From Candidatus Aegiribacteria sp. (GTDB taxonomy: Bacteria; Fermentibacterota; Fermentibacteria; Fermentibacterales; JCC-6), in the NCBI GenBank assembly GCA_030640155.1, contig DAOWJX010000120.1:1-16671 (forward strand): a stretch of DNA of 16,671 nt. The letters are read 5' to 3'. Shown here one piece after another: positions 6,951-14,508 of the stretch. The position numbers were made by a program, and so were the translations under genes. Position 1 is the stretch's first letter. Every line of letters begins with the position of its first letter. Under the pieces are notes generated by a model. It made no database searches and was not told where the DNA came from. It was given only the letters and a program-made list of their open reading frames with translations.

Positions 6951-7839
6951 GCGGAGGCGCTATCCTCACCCCTCGACCGGAACCGGGCGTATTATCGAAA
7001 ACGGCAGTAATATGGACAAGGATTCCAGGGAATATCCTTGGAAAGTCCCCATGGAACAATGTGTGAGCCATATTGGTGTATTTGACGATATCCAACGCAT
7101 ATTCACTCACCTCTGAATCGTTGGGAGCTATAAGCTGTCCAATACCCCTGACTTCGTATGATTTGTTATCAAGAAATACCAGCGAGGTTGTAGGTCTTTC
7201 CATCAGATTCAGAAACGTGTGTGTTTCAAATTCTGGTGTGCTGTAAAGTTCCAGTGAAATCATTTTTGTCAGATCAAAATTGCCTGCATCCGAGTATAGG
7301 TTGACCAGGTAATCAAGCCTCGGACCCATTCCTCCGGATAAGAGGTTTTCCATTTCCTCCAGAAGATCCTTTATGATTTCTCTTCTCGGACAGAGTCCCA
7401 TTCCCTTGAAAGCGTTGTTAATTTCCAGCCTGCTGTCAGCCCGCTCCGCACCCCATGTCGCCATCGCAGCGTTATGAGGACCCGCCAGAGAAGGAGGGGA
7501 CCCACCCTCACCACTGAACATGAGAGAGATATTCTGAAGGACATCCAGGCGGGCGGACAGATTCCAGTCCATGAACTGCTGCGGAAGCTCTAATGTTCGG
7601 AATTCTTCCCATCTGCCATCCAGATAAGCTCTGATAATTCCAGAAGCTTCCTGAGAAGCGTCTACCTTTGCCTGATGAAACGATCCTTCAGTCCAGAATT
7701 CATCCATTCCCTGTTCCCATTCCCCGGCAAGTGCTCTGCCGGCTACAGAGGAGAGTAACAGAGCCCCGCCCAGTTTACCCGTTTTACTCAGAAACTGTCT
7801 TCTGTTTAGTTTTTCCTCAGGTTTCTCTTTCTCAGCCAA
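6943..7839 (-). CDS. Tat-exported protein of unknown function
   Basis: The product is 298 residues. The N-terminus has a twin-arginine signal: NRRQFLSK (Arg13-Arg14), a hydrophobic stretch GALLLSSVAG and an ALA-G cleavage site after residue 38. It is therefore probably exported folded, possibly with a cofactor. There is no lipobox cysteine and the mature part has very few cysteines, so a bound Fe-S cluster is unlikely. I recognise no domain in the mature region. It is mixed alpha/beta in appearance, with no transmembrane helix. The start is TTG 7839 with a strong TAAGGAGG (7854-7847) 7 nt upstream, which makes this non-ATG start secure. It is the first gene of the Tat protein-HAD-PP-loop operon and is transcribed divergently from the greA-like gene. 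Confidence 0.75.
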   Translation of the reverse strand: MAEKEKPEEKLNRRQFLSKTGKLGGALLLSSVAGRALAGEWEQGMDEFWTEGSFHQAKVDASQEASGIIRAYLDGRWEEFRTLELPQQFMDWNLSARLDVLQNISLMFSGEGGSPPSLAGPHNAAMATWGAERADSRLEINNAFKGMGLCPRREIIKDLLEEMENLLSGGMGPRLDYLVNLYSDAGNFDLTKMISLELYSTPEFETHTFLNLMERPTTSLVFLDNKSYEVRGIGQLIAPNDSEVSEYALDIVKYTNMAHTLFHGDFPRIFPGILVHITAVFDNTPGSGRGVRIAPPLV

Positions 7840-7915
7840 GATAAGCCCTCCTTAATTTCATAGCCTTACTCTTACAAAGTGTATTATCTTCTGCAATTGA
7901 TAGACAGGAGGAAGA
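7840..7915. promoter_or_regulatory. Divergent intergenic region with two strong ribosome binding sites
   Basis: This 76-bp region separates two divergent genes that both start with TTG. The leftward gene has TAAGGAGG (7847-7854 on the minus strand) 7 nt before its start. The rightward gene has AGGAGG (7906-7911) 4 nt before its start. A rightward -10-like TATTAT (7882-7887) is present, but only a poor -35 (TTCATA, 19 bp upstream) goes with it. I found no convincing leftward promoter. Both transcripts must nonetheless start in or near this region. Confidence 0.4.
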
Positions 7916-10018
7916 TTGTCCAAAATAACTGATGCCGCAAGGGCAGAAAAATATGATATTCTGACCGATCTCTGGTTTGAATCTCTCTCAGAGGATATCC
8001 CGGTCGAGGAAATGATAACGGTTTTTTCTGTTCTGAAACAGAACAGTAAGGAGGATCTTGCCAGAGAACTGCTTGAGCTGACAATTGAGGAAATGGAGAA
8101 AAGCGGGGTCGATAGGATTTCAGACCTGCTCAGAAAATCCGCCTCTCTCTTCAGTCATTCCGAACCTCTTCGAAAAGCCCTGATAGAATCTCTTAGAGAC
8201 GAGCACCTCATGTTCCAGCCTCTGGAGAATTTTCTGAAATTAAGTGGTCTGACAGCGAAGGATGCTCAAGTTGATATCTCATGGAAAAAGTTCCGGAATC
8301 TTATACATTATAGAGAGGGCGGATATCTCTTTCACCACATATTCGGTCCGGGGCACATCATCAGAATAAGTCGAACATTCATCACAATCGATTTTCAGGA
8401 ATCTGCAATTCATGACATGAAATTGGATGTTGCGCTTGATACAACCACTCCTCTTGAGTCTGATTCTCTCACTGTTTTGAGATGGCGTGATCCGTCAGGT
8501 TTTCTTCATCTCTTCAACAGCTCCCCGGCAGAGTTCCTGAAGAGACTTCTGCGGGAACCGTTCGGCAATCCGGAAGAAATAACTTTTAAGGATCTGGTTC
8601 CAGTGTTTAAGAATTCTGAGATCAAGAATACAGAAGCATGGAAGCATATGAGAAAAACAGCGTCTTTCACGCCGGGCTTCGTTGATCTCGGAGATCGTAT
8701 TGCACTCAAGGATGAAACAATTAAAGAATTTGACCAGATTCGCAATATCATCAATCGCAGAAAGTGTCCTGTCTCGGATAAGACAAGAGAAATCCAGGCC
8801 CTCCTCAAGTCATCAGGAACATTCAATTCCGTCTTGATGACTGATCTGCTTGATGATGTAGCAGCAATTTCCAGCCCGGAAACAGGTTCTCTTTTTGAGC
8901 TGTCCTGGACACTCACCGGGAACGGTAAAACGGATAATTTCATGGAAATTGCTTCTAATTATATTGAAAAGACCTCTGCAAGGGGTTTAAGAGCCTCTTC
9001 CGAAATTCATTCACCATCCTGCAGGAAACTGTACCTTGAACTCTTTTTTTCAGGCGAAGCAGACCGGAGAGAAAAACTTCTTCTTATGATGAAACTGAAA
9101 AGATCGCTCTGGGAACATTGCGTAAATGTCCTTGAGAGAACTGACCCGGAATTGCTGAATGAGTGTATAGGGTCTTTTCTATCTGATCCATCTGAAACAG
9201 ACCGGTTTCTCTGGGCTCTCTGTTTTCTGGCTACACACGAAGATTTTGATAAAACACCTTTCGACGAAAAACAGATTAAACTGTTCATGGACTATCTGAT
9301 CTTCGCTAAAGCGGACACCCAGAAAAAGGTAATCGTTCTTCTCATGGGTCCCCTGAAAGAAAAACTGAACGGATACCTGTCTTCAATCGATACCCGAAAA
9401 TTGAGTAATTATCTCGATTGTTTCGATACAAGTTCCATCATTCACCGTGAGGGATTGTTTCTTGCAATCGGAAGAGAGATTTCCCGAAGAAGAGAATCAG
9501 GAGCAATCAAATCATTGAAACAGCACTTCTGGGAATCTGATACATTCTTCTCCAGCAAGAAAGCTATCGAAAAACGGAAAGCTGATTCCCTGCATTTGAA
9601 GCGGGTTGAAATTCCTGCTGCAGCGGATGCCATAGGGGAGGCTGCGTCCCATGGAGATCTTTCAGAGAACGCAGAATATGCTGCTGCAATAGAAAAGCGG
9701 GATCTGCTCCTCGACAAGCTTCGAAGATGGAACGAGGAACTTGATAAGTACCGGGTTTATCCTGCAACAGAGATAAGTGCTTCGATTGTTTCCCCCGGAA
9801 TAAGAGTTGTGCTTGAAATCTCAGGAGATCCGAACTCCAGACGTGTGTTTGATATTGTGGGACCACTGGACGCTGATCCGGAAAAGAGCAGAATCAACTA
9901 CATGGCTCCCGTTGGAAAAATCTTACTCGGAAAATCAAATGGAGATACCGTCATACTTCCGGGAACCGGTAATGAGAAATGGGAATTAGTCTCCCTGGAA
10001 ATACTGGAGGATCTGTAG
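7916..10018 (+). CDS. greA: Long GreA-type transcription elongation factor with N-terminal extension
   Basis: This is a 700-residue protein whose last roughly 155 residues are GreA-like, while classical GreA is about 158 residues in total. The coiled-coil tip motif GDLSENAEY begins at Gly580, with Asp581 and Glu584 matching the acidic pair that chelates Mg2+ in the RNA polymerase secondary channel. The C-terminal FKBP-like domain follows at about 625-700 (FDIVGPLDADP...GKILLGK). It should therefore rescue backtracked RNA polymerase by transcript cleavage. Residues 1-540 are mostly helical. Near 133-182, a segment with HHIFGPGHIIRIS followed by beta strands resembles a small SH3/Tudor-like barrel. 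Long GreA proteins of this kind are known in Chlamydia and Borrelia (from memory). The start is TTG 7916 with AGGAGG 4 nt upstream. It heads the operon that continues into glycan genes. Confidence 0.85.
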   Translation: MSKITDAARAEKYDILTDLWFESLSEDIPVEEMITVFSVLKQNSKEDLARELLELTIEEMEKSGVDRISDLLRKSASLFSHSEPLRKALIESLRDEHLMFQPLENFLKLSGLTAKDAQVDISWKKFRNLIHYREGGYLFHHIFGPGHIIRISRTFITIDFQESAIHDMKLDVALDTTTPLESDSLTVLRWRDPSGFLHLFNSSPAEFLKRLLREPFGNPEEITFKDLVPVFKNSEIKNTEAWKHMRKTASFTPGFVDLGDRIALKDETIKEFDQIRNIINRRKCPVSDKTREIQALLKSSGTFNSVLMTDLLDDVAAISSPETGSLFELSWTLTGNGKTDNFMEIASNYIEKTSARGLRASSEIHSPSCRKLYLELFFSGEADRREKLLLMMKLKRSLWEHCVNVLERTDPELLNECIGSFLSDPSETDRFLWALCFLATHEDFDKTPFDEKQIKLFMDYLIFAKADTQKKVIVLLMGPLKEKLNGYLSSIDTRKLSNYLDCFDTSSIIHREGLFLAIGREISRRRESGAIKSLKQHFWESDTFFSSKKAIEKRKADSLHLKRVEIPAAADAIGEAASHGDLSENAEYAAAIEKRDLLLDKLRRWNEELDKYRVYPATEISASIVSPGIRVVLEISGDPNSRRVFDIVGPLDADPEKSRINYMAPVGKILLGKSNGDTVILPGTGNEKWELVSLEILEDL

Positions 10019-10024
10019 CAAAAG

Positions 10025-10339
10025 ATGATCTGCCAGAAATGCGGCACTGAATATCATTCTGAAACCATAGGATTCAAGGCGTATTGTGAGAGCTGCGGAA
10101 GTTATCTCCATGCGTGTATTCAGTGCAGTATCTATGACCATAAAGGAGAAAGATGCCGTTCTCTGACTACTGAAGCCGTTCGAGACAGAGAGGGCATTAA
10201 TTTCTGCGAGGAGTACATGCCTGAACTCCGGTCTCCATCGACACTTTCTGGAAATTCCTCTTCCACTAAGGACAGCTTCAGTAAACTATTCGGAGATTCA
10301 GATCAGGATCCAAAGTCGAAGCGTGAAGCAATTGAATAG
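10025..10339 (+). CDS. Small cysteine-rich zinc-ribbon-like protein
   Basis: The product is 104 residues. Eight cysteines lie in the first 61 residues: CxxC at 3-6, CxxC at 21-24, CxxC at 31-34, then Cys44 and Cys61. The first two pairs look like a zinc ribbon. The second half, CIQCSIYDHKGERC...FCEEYMP, resembles a widespread but unnamed short cysteine-rich domain that I recall from small bacterial proteins. The C-terminal third is polar and probably disordered, ending in a KLFGDSDQD-type segment. It begins 6 bp after the greA-like stop, and GGAGG lies rather far upstream (14 nt). Its position suggests a partner or regulator of the elongation factor, but that is inference. No function is known. 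Confidence 0.7.
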   Translation: MICQKCGTEYHSETIGFKAYCESCGSYLHACIQCSIYDHKGERCRSLTTEAVRDREGINFCEEYMPELRSPSTLSGNSSSTKDSFSKLFGDSDQDPKSKREAIE

Positions 10340-11765
10340 TTACATATCCGGGAAATGCAAGCTCGGTTTTCAAGGAACTATTCTCCTTATTCTGCTGACT
10401 GCAGCATACCTGATGGTTTACCTGCTCTATCCGGAAACTCTCCGGTTCGCCGTTGTGGGTACTATCCTTGGCGGGATACTGATTGTTATGAATCCGCGAC
10501 CGGCCTACTGGCTGCCATTTCTACCTCTGGTTTTACTTCTTGGTGGAAGTACCATGCCGCTTGGGATTTTCCACCCTTCTATTCTGACTCTGGCTGTATT
10601 CGGCTTCTTCGTTTTTTACATTGTGGATAAAATCCTATGGAACGAACCTCTTCCTCGCATATCCTTTCCGGTTAAAATTGTTTTCCTGGCTCTGGTCCTT
10701 CAGCTGATCAGCATTACTGTCTCAATCCATATACACGGTCAGTACTTCTGGAACGCAGTAAGAGAAGGAAGCAGTGTATTTCTTTTCATGCCTCTGATTT
10801 TCATGGTTCCCGATCTCTGCCGCACAGAGGAAAGTCTTCTCCGGCTTTCAAGGAGCCTTGTTCTGACTCTTCTCCTGGCAGGAGCTGCGGGGATTGTTGA
10901 ATACCTGTCCATTTCGGGTTTTTCAAGAGTGGACATCTCCCTCGGGTATCTCTACAAAGGGAGAGTATCCTCTTTCCTGGGCAATGCAAACGTTTTTGCA
11001 GGGTACCTGGAACTGGCGATTCCCTTTTCTGTAGCGTTCGGATTCTGGGAGAAATCAATAAGATGGCGGGTTACCGCTCTGATTGCCGCTCTTCTTGGAA
11101 TTCTGAGCATTCTGTTCACCTTCTCCAGAGGAGGGCTTTTCTCTATGGCGGTCGGGGTAGGTGTTGTGCTCATCTATCGATTCAGAAAACGGCTGTGGAT
11201 ACCGGTTCTGATAAGTATTCTCTTTGTTGGATTTCTTGTTAAGAACGCGGATGTATTCGAACGTCAAATGAGTTTTTTCATGAACCCCGGAGAACTGATT
11301 AACCAGCCTACTCTCCTTCACCGGCATGTCACTTACAGGGGTTTATGGAACCAGTTCCTTGATTCGCCCGGTACGGGTGTCGGATGGGGAGCAGAAGAAT
11401 TTTTCTGGGGAAATACAAGAATCTACAGCTTCTGGGAGATAAGACATTCTGTAAGCACCGAACCAATTAAGTACTTCGGCGGACTCAACAGCCTGTTCCT
11501 GACTCATGCAGTTCGAGGAGGATTGATTTCGCTGAGCGCATTATGCCTGATAATCGTCGCAATGGTTGTTACCTCGCTTAAAGCTATAAAGAAAGCACGT
11601 TTCCCGTGGGGAATCGGTTTGAGCGCGGGGCTTCTGGGATTCGGAATACACCAGATCATGGACAATTTCCTCTGCTGGCCGCAGACAAGCGGTTTCTTCT
11701 GGCTCTACATCGGTATTCTGCTCGCGACTGTATCCATCTTCAGCAGAGCGGAGAATGCTGCATGA
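10323..11765 (+). CDS. O-antigen polymerase/ligase family membrane protein (Wzy/WaaL type)
   Basis: This 480-residue polytopic inner-membrane protein has roughly 11-12 hydrophobic helices. The Wzy_C-type region is visible: SSFLGNANVFAGYLELAIPF (about 216-235), the FTFSRGG motif (about 265-271) and a large external loop (about 306-395). The loop holds RHVTYRGLWNQF and GTGVGWG, as in O-antigen ligases that transfer undecaprenyl-linked glycans at the periplasmic face. Polymerase and ligase members of this fold cannot be separated by sequence alone. Translation starts at GTG 10323, overlapping the cysteine-rich gene by 17 bp. The ribosome binding site is weak, so coupling to upstream translation is likely. 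The stop overlaps the next glycosyltransferase start by 4 bp (ATGA). Confidence 0.8.
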   Translation: MKQLNSYISGKCKLGFQGTILLILLTAAYLMVYLLYPETLRFAVVGTILGGILIVMNPRPAYWLPFLPLVLLLGGSTMPLGIFHPSILTLAVFGFFVFYIVDKILWNEPLPRISFPVKIVFLALVLQLISITVSIHIHGQYFWNAVREGSSVFLFMPLIFMVPDLCRTEESLLRLSRSLVLTLLLAGAAGIVEYLSISGFSRVDISLGYLYKGRVSSFLGNANVFAGYLELAIPFSVAFGFWEKSIRWRVTALIAALLGILSILFTFSRGGLFSMAVGVGVVLIYRFRKRLWIPVLISILFVGFLVKNADVFERQMSFFMNPGELINQPTLLHRHVTYRGLWNQFLDSPGTGVGWGAEEFFWGNTRIYSFWEIRHSVSTEPIKYFGGLNSLFLTHAVRGGLISLSALCLIIVAMVVTSLKAIKKARFPWGIGLSAGLLGFGIHQIMDNFLCWPQTSGFFWLYIGILLATVSIFSRAENAA

Positions 11766-12784
11766 AAATACTTGCTGCAACTTACCATACGCTCCCTGGA
11801 TACTCCGGTGGGTGGGCAACTCCTCTTGACCTGCTGGAGAAGGATTTCGAAGTCAGATATGTGGTCGCGAGAGGCCCTGAAGGCTACTATGAACTGGAAG
11901 GTATCCATGTTCACGGACTGCGGAGAATCTTCAGGAATAATCACGTATCCGGATTAGCAGGCAGGCTCTGGAGAAAACTATCCGAAACCCTCTTCGGTCT
12001 CGCTATCAGGAGTGAGTTCAGAGCATTCCAGCCTGATTTTGTACTCTGCCTTGACATAATTTCCGCCCGTCAATGCATCTCCCTCGGACTTCCTTATGCT
12101 CTCAGATTTCACGCTCAGCCTTCGACTACCCCTTTGAGAGAAATTGAACGTCTGTTGAACGGAGCTATCTTCACCACCATGAGCCCGAGCATAAACATAC
12201 CCGGGGTGGAGGTACTTCCCCATACTGAAGACCTTGAAAGGTTCATATACATCGAACATCCATCTGCAGAAGAAGTAGTGCTTGTTTCATCTCTGGACAG
12301 TATTCGTCGCCCTATGCTTTTTATCGAAGGGGTAATGAAATCCTCTCTTAAGGGTACTATCGTCGGAGATGGCCCTCTCAGAAAGAAAATTGAAAAAACA
12401 TGTGCCTCATCCGGAGGAAAAATTTCATATCACGAACCTGTTCTTCGTACCGAACTGCCTGCCTTTCTGAACCGCTTCCAGATAGGAGTCGCCTGCTACA
12501 GGAAGGTTCAGGAAATCTATCAGATGAAAGTTCCTGAATATCAAGCTTCAGGGATATTTCCTGTTGTAATGCCCTGGACCCATCTAGCGCTTGAAGCTCC
12601 GGAATTGACAGAAACATTTGAGACACCGGAAGAGCTTGCTGCTATGATCGATCAAATTTCTGAAAACTGGGACAATACTCTCGAGACAAGGAGAAAGGGG
12701 AGAGATTTCGCTTTGAAGTATTATCATGTCGCTCAGGCAAAACAGCGTTTCAGGGAGATCCTCGAAGAATCTGGTCTTATCTGA
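11762..12784 (+). CDS. Glycosyltransferase (GT-B fold, group 1-like)
   Basis: The product is 340 residues from ATG 11762. A longer frame to 11606 runs inside the O-antigen ligase gene and is a shadow. The N-terminus MKILAATYHTLPGYSGGW resembles the donor-independent first Rossmann half of GT-B enzymes. Later LKGTIVGDGPLRKKIE and MKVPEYQASGIFPVV match the glycine-rich turn and the nucleotide-sugar-binding 'K-x-x-EY-x-A-x-G-x-PVV' region of GT4 enzymes. The role is probably addition of a sugar to a lipid-linked surface glycan on the cytoplasmic face. There is a 4-bp ATGA overlap with the upstream gene, so it is co-translated. Its 3' end overlaps the convergent murJ-like gene by 8 bp. Donor and acceptor are unknown. 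Confidence 0.8.
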   Translation: MKILAATYHTLPGYSGGWATPLDLLEKDFEVRYVVARGPEGYYELEGIHVHGLRRIFRNNHVSGLAGRLWRKLSETLFGLAIRSEFRAFQPDFVLCLDIISARQCISLGLPYALRFHAQPSTTPLREIERLLNGAIFTTMSPSINIPGVEVLPHTEDLERFIYIEHPSAEEVVLVSSLDSIRRPMLFIEGVMKSSLKGTIVGDGPLRKKIEKTCASSGGKISYHEPVLRTELPAFLNRFQIGVACYRKVQEIYQMKVPEYQASGIFPVVMPWTHLALEAPELTETFETPEELAAMIDQISENWDNTLETRRKGRDFALKYYHVAQAKQRFREILEESGLI

Positions 12785-14363
12785 TCAATCGCTTCCTGAA
12801 ACTCTTAATCTTTCCGAGAACCGTTCGGGACACCTCTGATCCCAGAGAGGTCAACAGGATGATATATACCGTTGTCCCCGAAGCAAGATACAGAATTACT
12901 TTACCAAATTTGTTAACGAACCCCGCCTGCAGGTCATACGGTATTATCTGTTTCATAAGAAGCATGGTTCCCGCCATTGCGGCTACACCGAGGAATATTT
13001 TCATGTGCTCAACGGCTATATCTCTCCCCTGAATGTTCCCAGTCTTCTTTCGAAGGAAATAGAGGAGCAGCACGACTTTCGCGGATGATGAAATCGTTGT
13101 GCCCAGAGCAAGCCCTCCAATCCCCAGCGGGGCGATAAGAATGAAATTGAGCAGAACATTTACTATCATTCCCCATATACCGATCAGAACCGGCGTCTTT
13201 GTGTCCTTCAGAGCGAAAAACGCTCTTGATATTACAGAGCCGAAGCTGAAGGATGCCAGCCATGGCGCATAGAACATCAATGAATATGCAACCATTCGGG
13301 AATCACTTATACTGAATTCTCCTCTCTGGAACAGAAGAGATACCAGCGGTACGGAAAGAACCATAAGAATCGCAGATCCGGGAATCATCAGGGATGAGTT
13401 CCAGTTAAGAAGGGTCTTCAGTTCCTCTCTGAAAGATCGGGCATCTTTTCTTGCCGACAGGGAAGAGAGGGAAACGTTTGCAAGCGTAGAAATAGGTAAC
13501 AGTAAAATAGAAAAAAGAATCTTGACTATCCTGTTGGCGTATTCAAGAGCGGTAACGCTGCTCTCTCTGAGAAATGATGCGAGAATCTTGTCAGCAACGG
13601 GTCCGAGAAACCCGAAAATACTCCCGCCGATTATTGGAATGGCCATCCTGATCTGCCTTGCGAAGTCCGGATCCACAGGATTCAGTTCTATGCGGAACGA
13701 GTGGTGAAGCCTCCAGGCAATAATAAAAAGCACTATGAACATCCCGACGGAACCGGCGAGTACTGACAGTGGAAGAGCCATTATCCCAACGGGTCCACTC
13801 AGAAGAAAAACTATTACCAGTGACGTGGTAATCTCAACCACTCTGAGAATTGAGGTCAGCCCATACCGTTTCTCAAAGTTGCACAATCCCTGTAGAACAC
13901 CACTGAGAGCGCTGAGAACAAGGACGGGAAGCATCATTTTCAGCATGACAGAAGCAAGAGAAAGCGCTTCCTGATCCAGGCCGGGTCCCACTGCAAAAAC
14001 AAGATAGCGACTCAGAAAGAATAATAACCCCGATAGGATCAATCCTGCCAATCCTGTCCAGGTCAGTATTCTGTTGAGAAGAGCTTCCGCGGCCTGTTGC
14101 CCTTTCTGTTCCTTCACCTTCGAGTAAATCGGTATGAAGGTCGCACCAATGGAATGTGATATTACCTCTCTGACAAGAACAGGAAATACGAGGGAGACAG
14201 CGAATGCATCAGTTTTCCATGAAGTACCGAATACTCTCGCTATCTCCACCTGTCTGAGGTATGTAAATACGGCCGCTATGAAATTTCCGAAAGACATCAG
14301 GGAAAACCCGCTGCCTCTGCCCTTCGATGAACTGAACCATTTCAGAAACCTATTCTTTCGCAT
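12777..14363 (-). CDS. murJ: MurJ/MviN-family lipid-linked glycan flippase
   Basis: This 528-residue multi-helix membrane protein has about 13-14 hydrophobic segments. The N-terminal ARVFGTSWKTDAF...FIPIYSKVKE and the later LLFQRGEF and FFALKDTKTPVLIG blocks match the MurJ branch of the MOP flippase superfamily, which moves lipid II across the inner membrane. Because the gene sits between glycosyltransferases and not among peptidoglycan genes, it could equally be a paralogue that flips a lipid-linked surface glycan. The sequence cannot settle this. The start is ATG 14363 with only a weak GGTGA nearby. It follows the GT4 gene on the same strand after a spacer of hairpin-forming tandem repeats. 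Its 3' end overlaps the convergent glycosyltransferase gene by 8 bp. Confidence 0.85.
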   Translation of the reverse strand: MRKNRFLKWFSSSKGRGSGFSLMSFGNFIAAVFTYLRQVEIARVFGTSWKTDAFAVSLVFPVLVREVISHSIGATFIPIYSKVKEQKGQQAAEALLNRILTWTGLAGLILSGLLFFLSRYLVFAVGPGLDQEALSLASVMLKMMLPVLVLSALSGVLQGLCNFEKRYGLTSILRVVEITTSLVIVFLLSGPVGIMALPLSVLAGSVGMFIVLFIIAWRLHHSFRIELNPVDPDFARQIRMAIPIIGGSIFGFLGPVADKILASFLRESSVTALEYANRIVKILFSILLLPISTLANVSLSSLSARKDARSFREELKTLLNWNSSLMIPGSAILMVLSVPLVSLLFQRGEFSISDSRMVAYSLMFYAPWLASFSFGSVISRAFFALKDTKTPVLIGIWGMIVNVLLNFILIAPLGIGGLALGTTISSSAKVVLLLYFLRKKTGNIQGRDIAVEHMKIFLGVAAMAGTMLLMKQIIPYDLQAGFVNKFGKVILYLASGTTVYIILLTSLGSEVSRTVLGKIKSFRKRLIR

Positions 14364-14375
14364 ATTTCACCGGCA

Positions 14376-14507
14376 TTCTGTGGATTTCCCCAGGAAGCAC
14401 ATACTTATTTCATGCTGCTTTCTGTGGATTTCCCCAGGAAGCACATACTTATTTCATGCTGCTTTCTGTGGATTTCCACAGGAGCAACATGTTTATTTCA
14501 TGCTGCT
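14376..14507. repeat. Three tandem 44-bp repeats with two hairpins per unit
   Basis: The units are 14376-14419, 14420-14463 and 14464-14507. The first two are identical over all 44 bp and the third differs at about six positions. On the minus strand, which is the transcribed strand, the third unit folds almost end to end. Hairpin A (14507-14483) has AGCAGCATG/CATGTTGCT arms with one G-U pair and a 7-nt loop. Hairpin B (14481-14466) has perfect CTGTGG/CCACAG arms and an AAAT loop. Units 1 and 2 keep both hairpins with a bulge or mismatch. The block fills the spacer between the GT4 gene and the murJ-like gene. There are no spacers between units, so it is not a CRISPR array. Confidence 0.85.
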
Positions 14508-14508
14508 T

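Noticed and set aside
11606..11761. N-terminal extension of the glycosyltransferase
   Set aside because: It lies inside the O-antigen ligase gene. ATG 11762 gives the normal GT-B N-terminus and a 4-bp ATGA overlap.
14376..14507. CRISPR array
   Set aside because: The units are contiguous with no spacers, only three copies exist and no cas genes are in the window.
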